Assembly (NCBI RefSeq): GCF_003731635.1
Contig: NZ_RCUA01000051.1
Span: 1 to 40,800, forward strand
DNA: 40,800 bases
Reading direction: 5' to 3'
DNA from: Marisediminitalea oceani
GTDB taxonomy: Bacteria > Pseudomonadota > Gammaproteobacteria > Enterobacterales > Alteromonadaceae
Shown here: positions 35,494 through 40,800 of the stretch, piece by piece
Numbering within the stretch: the first letter of the stretch is position 1
Layout of the letters: the number at the start of each line of letters is the position of its first letter
Program-made: the position numbers and the translations under genes
Notes under the pieces: model-generated
The model's database searches: none
What the model was told of the DNA's origin: nothing
What the model saw: only the letters and a program-made list of their open reading frames with translations

Positions 35494-36570
35494 ATGCCGC
35501 TCTCCATCTATGCCGGTCCGTCTGCACTGGCACGTATTCGTGAACACGGGCTGACGCCTGCTTTATTCTCTCATGTGCTGGGTGCCTCCGGCGGGCCCAA
35601 GTGGTTTGTGCTGGCCGGGATCGACCGGATCCTGTTTCCGGCGTTTTTTGCGGGGTCTTCACAACAGGTTAATGTAATTGGTTCCTCTGCCGGCGCTTTT
35701 CGTTCGGCTTGTTTCGTTCAGCGCGAGCCGGTTGCCGCCATTAACCGGCTGGCAGAAAACTATTCTCAAACCGTATATTCCCCCAAACCAGGCCCTGGAG
35801 AAATTACCCATAAAGCCCGCGAACTGATCGATTATGTGATGGGGCGTAATGGTGTAATGGAGGTACTTACCAACAGGCGATTCAAGCTGCACGTGATTGC
35901 CGCTCGCTGCCACGGCTTAATGCAGCATTACGGCCGGTATCGCCAGATGTTGGGCCTTGGGGTGAGTGCTGCAGCGAACACCATGAACCGCCGTTTACTC
36001 AAAAAGCTGTATACCCGCAGCGTCTTTTCTGCTCCGGACAGCGAGTTGCAGATTAACGATCCCTACCAGTTAAATACCGAATATATCGAGCTGGGCTTTA
36101 ATAACGTTAAAGACGCCTTGTTAGCCTCTGGCTCAATTCCGCTGGTGATTGACGGGGTAGAGCGCATGGTGGCTGCACCAGAGGGAATGTACCGCGACGG
36201 CGGGATCATAGATTATCACTTTGATCTATCGTTCGGCCCGCAGGATGGCCTGGTGCTGTACCCGCATTTTTATCCCCGTGCCATCCCAGGTTGGTTCGAC
36301 AAAGCTCTTAAACGACGAATTCCCCATGCCAGCAGTTTTGACAATGTGGTGATGCTGGTGCCATCGGATGAGTTTGTTGCCTCCTTGCCTTACGGCAAAA
36401 TCCCCGACCGCAAAGACTTCGAAAAATTCGATGCCAGCACTCGCATTAAATACTGGCAAACGGTAATCAGCGAGTCTGATCGCTTAGGTGAATGCTTTGC
36501 TGATATCTATCGCAAGGGCACTATAATGGATGTTATCCAGCCGCTGCCATTCCTGTGCCGGGCGAGTTAG
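35494..36570 (+). CDS. Patatin-like phospholipase family protein
   Basis: The product is 358 residues from ATG 35494 (an in-frame TTG at 35488 is less likely). The patatin elements are present: oxyanion-hole loop LGASGGPKW (about 31-39), nucleophile elbow VIGSSAGAFRS with the catalytic Ser, and the Asp of MYRDGGIIDYHFD. There is no signal peptide. It probably hydrolyses acyl esters of phospholipids in the cytosol or at the membrane. It stands alone, followed by the tRNA-Val promoter region. Confidence 0.9.
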   Translation: MPLSIYAGPSALARIREHGLTPALFSHVLGASGGPKWFVLAGIDRILFPAFFAGSSQQVNVIGSSAGAFRSACFVQREPVAAINRLAENYSQTVYSPKPGPGEITHKARELIDYVMGRNGVMEVLTNRRFKLHVIAARCHGLMQHYGRYRQMLGLGVSAAANTMNRRLLKKLYTRSVFSAPDSELQINDPYQLNTEYIELGFNNVKDALLASGSIPLVIDGVERMVAAPEGMYRDGGIIDYHFDLSFGPQDGLVLYPHFYPRAIPGWFDKALKRRIPHASSFDNVVMLVPSDEFVASLPYGKIPDRKDFEKFDASTRIKYWQTVISESDRLGECFADIYRKGTIMDVIQPLPFLCRAS

Positions 36571-36621
36571 TTCGTGATTGGTTAAACTACAGGCAATTAA
36601 AGCAATTCTCGCAATTTCTGC

Positions 36622-36650
36622 TTGCACAGTGGCGGGGGCATCGCTATTAT
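36622..36650 (+). promoter_or_regulatory. Probable promoter of tRNA-Val
   Basis: TTGCAC (36622-36627) and TATTAT (36645-36650) are 17 bases apart and followed by a GC-rich discriminator, ACGCGCCAC. The block is very similar to the tRNA-Ser promoter. Transcription would start about 28 bases before the tRNA. Confidence 0.6.
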
Positions 36651-36684
36651 ACGCGCCACTCGGTATTCACCGACGTTCAGATTT

Positions 36685-36761
<77 letters not shown>

Positions 36762-36828
36762 TTTAGTTTTCTTCTAAAAACTCTATCAAACATAATCGTA
36801 AATCCAGTTTTATAACTCATTGACAGCG

Positions 36829-36933
36829 CTAAATTAATCTCTCGTACGCAGCTTTTTGAGAATTTGTGTTTCTTTTCTTACTACATTTGTACTTAACAAA
36901 GTCGCTCAAAAGCTTTTCCCAATTCTGCTTCAC
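36829..36933 (-). CDS. Possible 34-residue ORF or gene remnant
   Basis: From GTG 36933 the frame reads VKQNWEKLLSDFVKYKCSKK and then RNTNSQKAAYERLI before a TAG. A stop codon lies directly before the GTG. The amino-acid mix is protein-like, resembling a helical basic segment. There is no ribosome site. It lies downstream of the 46-residue frame on the same strand in another register, so both could be pieces of one decayed gene. Confidence 0.25.
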   Translation of the reverse strand: MKQNWEKLLSDFVKYKCSKKRNTNSQKAAYERLI

Positions 36934-36950
36934 TCAACAACTACAAGCGC

Positions 36951-37091
36951 TTAATAAACATTCCATCCGCAGCGAATCCTTTCGAGCACTTTATCGCTAA
37001 TTAGTCCAAAGGTTCTGGCTGCTTCGGATAAGTTATCATTAACCTGACTTTGTACTTCAACTTGCTTTTTATTAGATACATGAGATGTCAT
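36951..37091 (-). CDS. Possible 46-residue small protein
   Basis: ATG 37091 opens MTSHVSNKKQVEVQSQVNDN, continuing LSEAARTFGLISDKVLERIR and CGWNVY to TAA. The composition is that of a normal helical protein, and a weak AAGAAG precedes the start by about eight bases. No family was recognised. It could be a real small gene of the island or the remains of a longer one. Confidence 0.35.
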   Translation of the reverse strand: MTSHVSNKKQVEVQSQVNDNLSEAARTFGLISDKVLERIRCGWNVY

Positions 37092-37411
37092 GGCATTACT
37101 TCTTGCAGTTAAACTCCGTAACAGTATGTTAAGTTTTGAATTTATTTTTTAAAAAATAATGAAAAAATTGAATAAGAGATTCTGTCCTGCATCCCTAATT
37201 TAAAGCGCTAGTTTTCCTATATCTGCGTTAAAAATATAATGATACGAGTAGCGTTATGCCAATGGACAAAGAGATAACCTATTGGCGAACTGACTTAATT
37301 GGTTTAGGATTGCGGCTTGTAAAATAATAGATTTGGCGTGTTTTAATGTTACGTAAGCAACTCAATTCGTTATTATTTTAAGTGATTTTAATCAGGTAAA
37401 GGGAGTTTCAG

Positions 37412-39124
37412 TTGAGCGAGCAGGTAGCACCGAGTTTCTTTTCGCCACATGAGAGATACAGTTTAATAATTGTCGGCGTTATTGCCTTCATGTTGGGTGT
37501 TCACGGTTACAACCAATATTTTGAAACAGCGAAACAAAGCGCAACTCTACTGGATTCGATTTATCATGCTATCAACCTTTTTCTCATGCAATTCGCTGCC
37601 AAAGACCAGCTGCCGTGGTCACTAGAGCTGGCTCGCTGGCTGGCGCCAGTTACTTTAAGCTATACGCTGATAAAAACTATATTAGTACTCGCGAAAGATA
37701 GTGTTCATACAATTCAAATTAAAAAGCTAAAAAAACACTGTGTTATAGTGGGGTTAAACAAAGGTAGTTTCGAACTTGCGCGTTCAATGGTCAAGCATGG
37801 CATAAAGCCTGTTGTCGTTGACCCCAATGAAAATAATGAATACCTTGGACTCCTGGGTAAGCAGAAAATATATTTCGTTGCAGCCAATCCATCTGACCCT
37901 GTTATTTTAGAACGGATAAATACTGTAGAAGCAAGTTATTTATTCGCTGCTACAAATTCAGATACAACTAATCTTGAAGTGATTCATAACGCCGCATACC
38001 AAAAGCGATTATCTTCATTAAATATCGTATGCAAAATCAACAATCAGTCACTTGTTCGAGCCCTATATAATCGGCCACTATTTTCTGTCAATCACCCCAA
38101 TATCACCACCAAAATTATCAATAGTTACAAAGTAACGGCAAGATGGCTCTTAAATGAATTTGGACCAGATTGTTTGATTAGTGATATCGCTAAACGACCT
38201 TGTATCAATATAGCTATTGTCGGAGACACCCAGCTAGTCGACGCGTTGGTTAAAAGGTTAGTTGAAATTGGTATTTATGGCGCTAATACAACTTTGAAAA
38301 TTTCAGTATTAGCAATAAAAAGAAATGCTTCTAAAGACGACGAGCATAGCACACTACTGCTAAACGAAGAAAAGTTAGAGTATCTAGAAATTAAGAAAGT
38401 ATATTTGAAAGAGCCAAGCATAGAGGATTTTGATGAGCAACTCTGTTCAAGTCATCTAGATTGCTGTTATATCGCTATGCACGAATCTGACTACGCTTTA
38501 ATGGCGTTACAGAGTCTTTTAGACATGTCTGTATCTTGTCCCATGGTTGTGAGCGAAACTGAAAATAACGAAACTTTTAGCTGGCTAGCTTCAGAGTTTG
38601 TTGATGAAAAGGGGATTCATTTTGCGAAAACACATACGGTCACCAATAGCTTTAGTAGTATCTTTGGCGAAAAGCATGATTTGTTTGCACGAAACATACA
38701 CGAACAGTATGTCGCTGAACAGACAGGAGCGGGATTTACGATTAAGGACAATTCTTCGCTTGTAAGTTGGGCCGACCTGCCTGAAACGCTTAAAGATGCA
38801 AATCGCAATCAAGCTGATCATATAAGCACGAAATGCAGGCTGCTAACCGGTAAAGCGAATCCTGAACCTTTGGAAATGCAGAATGCTCTGACCAGAGAGA
38901 ATGTGGAAATGTTGGCTCAGACGGAACATCTCCGATGGATGGCTGAAAAGTTTTTGAGCGGATGGCGATTTACTGAAGGTGAAAAAGATGCGGTAAAGCG
39001 TTTATCGCCTAGTCTGAAACCGTGGCACCTACTTCCAGAATCTGAGAAGCAAAAAGACCGAGATGCAATTTTGCATATCCCGGAGATGCTCAAAAAAATG
39101 ACTTCCAATAATGTTGTAAGGTAG
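37412..39124 (+). CDS. Membrane protein with TrkA-N (RCK-like) and C-terminal RyR domains
   Basis: The product is 570 residues; the start is a TTG with GGGAG about ten bases upstream. Residues about 16-35 and 72-92 are membrane segments flanking a shorter hydrophobic loop (SIYHAINLFLMQFAAK). This has the outline of a two-helix channel, but without the TVGYGD potassium filter. Residues about 108-240 form a TrkA-N-like Rossmann unit (KKHCVIVGLNKGSFELARSM, VVVDPNENNEYL, SYLFAATNSDTTN). A second Rossmann-like part follows (CINIAIVGDTQLVDALVKRL). The last about 75 residues are a RyR domain (TEHLRWMAEKFLSGWRF, LKPWHLLPESEKQKDRDAI). RyR domains in bacteria occur in predicted conflict and signalling systems. 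The partner gene starts five bases downstream. AT-rich composition suggests transfer. Confidence 0.8.
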   Translation: MSEQVAPSFFSPHERYSLIIVGVIAFMLGVHGYNQYFETAKQSATLLDSIYHAINLFLMQFAAKDQLPWSLELARWLAPVTLSYTLIKTILVLAKDSVHTIQIKKLKKHCVIVGLNKGSFELARSMVKHGIKPVVVDPNENNEYLGLLGKQKIYFVAANPSDPVILERINTVEASYLFAATNSDTTNLEVIHNAAYQKRLSSLNIVCKINNQSLVRALYNRPLFSVNHPNITTKIINSYKVTARWLLNEFGPDCLISDIAKRPCINIAIVGDTQLVDALVKRLVEIGIYGANTTLKISVLAIKRNASKDDEHSTLLLNEEKLEYLEIKKVYLKEPSIEDFDEQLCSSHLDCCYIAMHESDYALMALQSLLDMSVSCPMVVSETENNETFSWLASEFVDEKGIHFAKTHTVTNSFSSIFGEKHDLFARNIHEQYVAEQTGAGFTIKDNSSLVSWADLPETLKDANRNQADHISTKCRLLTGKANPEPLEMQNALTRENVEMLAQTEHLRWMAEKFLSGWRFTEGEKDAVKRLSPSLKPWHLLPESEKQKDRDAILHIPEMLKKMTSNNVVR

Positions 39125-39129
39125 TTGCC

Positions 39130-39297
39130 ATGACCGAACCTGTTTTTAGCGAAAGACTTGAAACTTACAGGAAGACGCTCGAATACCCCAAAGTACCCAT
39201 AGCTCTTAGGATAGGAATTGTAGGTCACAGAAAACTTACAAAAGATCAAGCAAGCTACTGCTCTCTCCAGCGTAACCGTTCACCAAGGCCCTATTGA
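39130..39297 (+). pseudogene. Partner gene with IGIVGHRKL motif, interrupted by IS66
   Basis: ATG 39130 begins MTEPVFSERLETYRKTLEYP and continues through KVPIALRIGIVGHRKLTKDQ to codon 47, where the IS66 element starts at 39272. Eight IS-encoded residues and a TGA (39295-39297) follow. The L-R-I-G-I-V-G-H-R-x-L stretch is a beta-strand and glycine loop like those opening SLOG/Rossmann-type nucleotide-binding proteins of predicted conflict systems; family assignment is tentative. It follows the RyR-domain gene by five bases and is clearly its operon partner. The rest of the gene should continue past the window. Confidence 0.75.
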
Positions 39298-39300
39298 CAG
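39272..39300 (+). repeat. IS66 left inverted repeat
   Basis: GTAACCGTTCACCAAGGCCC followed by TATTGACAG. It pairs with 40772-40800 with a single difference (A/G at position 15). The transposase stop codon lies within this repeat. Confidence 0.93.
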
Positions 39301-40700
39301 GCAGCTTTAAAGTCGTTGAGCAGAGGATAGGTGGTTTTATTCAGCGTCGCAGCAAGTATTGCCCGGATCCATTTCAGAGGATTCAGCTTTTGTTTTCGGC
39401 AGGTTTCTACGATGGTGAGTATACGTTGTCTGAACAGTTCGCCCCGATGTGACCACACGCCATAGCTGCCTTTTCGCCACAGCACATAGCTTCGCAATGA
39501 ACGCTCGGCTTCATTGTTAGTGAGAGGGACGCCATCGTGACTGAGGAATACCCAGCACATGTCATCGTGTTTTAGCAGTAGCTTACACCGGTTCTGATAG
39601 CGGGGAGTCACACAGCGTCTTGATGCCAGTTCAAGTTGCTCTCGCCAGGCGATGCGTAGTTTTTCCATCCGGTCCAGGTATCGCTTTTCACTTAGTGCGT
39701 TACTCTCATACCGGTGTTGCAGCCGGAACAGTATGCGAATGAGCCTGACTAACGTTGTTCCATAGGTTTTATTCGTACCCCAGCTTTCCGCCAGCGCATT
39801 CATGTTTCTTAAGATATGCGCCCAGCACAATTGACGGTGGTCTGAATCGATGTAGTGATAACCGGCATACTGGTCAGTAACAACAATGTTTTCCGGATTA
39901 TCGCCGAGTAGTTTCTTTGCCGCCCAGGCGCCACGTGAGAAGTGCGTCATAAAGCATGATAATTCTGCTGTGCATACCTGCCACATCCAGCGGTTTTCGT
40001 TACCACGCTGATGACGGGTTTCATCGCAGTGCACCACCGCCTCAGTGCGCATCGTCTCTTTGATATCCTGATACGCTGGCGTCAGTACTGAACTAACCCG
40101 GCCCTGCGCTTCAGAGATAGCACCGCGACTGAACGATAAACCGAAGTTCTGTTCGAGCTGCTGCTGGATTTTACTGATACTCTGGTGAAACTGCCCCGAC
40201 TGCATTGCCACATAGGCTAGCAGGTTATTTCCCATCTGCCCCTGATTCACGTTGTCAGGTAGCGTTGCTTTTACCGTTTTACTGCACTGACAACACTGGC
40301 CCTGATGCAACTGATGTTCGACTACAGAGAATGCCTGGCTGGGAATATCAAATACCTGATGCCGACGATAAGGGGAATCATTGATAGCAATGTCACCACC
40401 GCAAGCACAAGTATCGTCGGGATAATAGGTGCGCGTCTCATCAACGGTATCGGCCAGCATCCGCTTACTACCTTTATGGCCGGATTGCGCACCGCGCTTA
40501 CGGCCCGTCGGCTTTTTAGCTGGCGCAGATGAAGCTACACTCGGACCATTAGAAGATGGCGGGCGCGATGAATTACGACTGTTTTGATTCAGTCGGTCTT
40601 CGAGGTCATTTAGCCTGTCCCAGAGTGTACTAATGAGCTCATTGGCATCATCGAGATTAGTAGCGACGGGTGGCTTTGTGGGCTGCTTTTTACGTGGCAT
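39291..40700 (-). CDS. IS66-family transposase (TnpC-type)
   Basis: The product is 469 residues from ATG 40700 (MPRKKQPTKPP); a TTG at 40730 would add ten residues. An N-terminal coiled segment (LISTLWDRLNDLEDRLNQNS) and an SSRPPSSNGPS linker precede a zinc-binding region (CACGGDI). The DDE_Tnp_IS66 catalytic domain follows with HCDETRHQRG, VVTDQYAGYHYIDSDHRQLC (second Asp) and NNEAERSLR (Glu). A C-terminal IS66-type tail ends in AACQ. The gene looks intact, so the element is probably still able to move. Confidence 0.95.
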   Translation of the reverse strand: MPRKKQPTKPPVATNLDDANELISTLWDRLNDLEDRLNQNSRNSSRPPSSNGPSVASSAPAKKPTGRKRGAQSGHKGSKRMLADTVDETRTYYPDDTCACGGDIAINDSPYRRHQVFDIPSQAFSVVEHQLHQGQCCQCSKTVKATLPDNVNQGQMGNNLLAYVAMQSGQFHQSISKIQQQLEQNFGLSFSRGAISEAQGRVSSVLTPAYQDIKETMRTEAVVHCDETRHQRGNENRWMWQVCTAELSCFMTHFSRGAWAAKKLLGDNPENIVVTDQYAGYHYIDSDHRQLCWAHILRNMNALAESWGTNKTYGTTLVRLIRILFRLQHRYESNALSEKRYLDRMEKLRIAWREQLELASRRCVTPRYQNRCKLLLKHDDMCWVFLSHDGVPLTNNEAERSLRSYVLWRKGSYGVWSHRGELFRQRILTIVETCRKQKLNPLKWIRAILAATLNKTTYPLLNDFKAACQ

Positions 40701-40771
40701 GAAACCACTCTGACAGACTGGCGGGATCAATCAATAGGATCCCCACGATCATTGAAAATAAATATTACTAA

Positions 40772-40800
40772 CTGTCAATAGGGCCCTGGTGAACGGTTAC
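40772..40800 (-). repeat. IS66 right inverted repeat
   Basis: The reverse complement reads GTAACCGTTCACCAGGGCCC and TATTGACAG. It ends on the last base of the window. Confidence 0.93.

Larger units (their letters stand above)
36762..37411. other. AT-rich gap between tRNA-Val and the RyR-domain gene
   Basis: 650 bases without a confident gene. Two minus-strand tiny frames (36829-36933 and 36951-37091) are listed separately as doubtful. The rest (37092-37411) is AT-rich with runs of T and A and probably holds the promoter of the gene at 37412; no reliable hexamers or terminator hairpin were seen. No copy of the tRNA-Val 3' end was found here. Confidence 0.5.
39272..40800. mobile_element. Complete IS66-family insertion sequence, single-ORF type
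   Basis: Terminal inverted repeats of 29 bases with one mismatch begin GTAACCGTTCACCA at the left (39272-39300) and end in the reverse complement at the right (40772-40800). The element is 1529 bases and carries only the TnpC-type transposase, without tnpA or tnpB, which places it in the ISBst12-like branch of IS66. IS66 elements make eight-base target duplications. The left flank is TCTCCAGC (39264-39271), and the expected right copy lies just outside the window. Confidence 0.93.

Overview
The window looks like chromosome of a gamma-proteobacterium of the Alteromonadales type (Alteromonas/Salinimonas-like). This is inferred from the protein families and gene order: seqA-pgm-glgP, a TgpA-MoxR-DUF58 cluster, yffB-dapE, small DUF2897 and DUF1456 proteins and a periplasmic tricorn-like peptidase. 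Genus assignment is inference; no rRNA is present.

Layout. 1-1562: nadA with its promoter and terminator, then tRNA-Ser(GGA). 1563-2700: a small AT-rich accessory patch behind the tRNA, holding a broken serine-recombinase N-terminus, a repeat cluster and an unknown helical protein. 2942-4567: an exported GH43 glycosidase. 4569-6310 (minus): VOC protein, membrane protein, DUF1456 protein and a possible 35-residue ORF. 6399-11532: a NhaR-like LysR regulator divergent from a three-gene type I export operon (ABC/HlyD/TolC) whose ABC subunit has lost its ATPase motifs. 11575-14847 (minus): tricorn-like S41 peptidase. 14982-15871 (minus): DUF2975 membrane protein with an HTH regulator. 16260-19017: ABC-F ATPase, an unknown protein and a GNAT acetyltransferase. 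19028-22951 (minus): moxR-DUF58-tgpA operon. 23190-28219: seqA, pgm and glgP, linking replication control and glycogen/hexose-phosphate metabolism. 28361-31548: an EAL-type c-di-GMP protein, then astE-HIT-ybjQ with overlapping genes. 31555-33897 (minus): yffB-dapE-M15 peptidase-DUF2897, overlapping end to end. 34197-36570: OsmC, a PTS EIIA-Glc-like protein without its histidines, a pair of inverted DnaA-box-like sites and a patatin-like lipase. 36685-36761: tRNA-Val(GAC).

36762-40800 is a second AT-rich accessory patch behind tRNA-Val. It carries two possible tiny ORFs, a 570-residue membrane/TrkA-N/RyR-domain protein, and the first 47 codons of a partner gene with an IGIVGHRKL motif. That gene is cut by a complete IS66-family element (39272-40800) whose right inverted repeat ends exactly at the window edge. 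The membrane-TrkA_N-RyR plus GHR-protein pair is the best candidate for a poorly described, perhaps conflict-type, system.

Two other signals stand out as likely pseudoenzymes that keep the fold and lose the chemistry: the ABC exporter subunit (7413-9089) and the EIIA-Glc-like protein (34640-35152).
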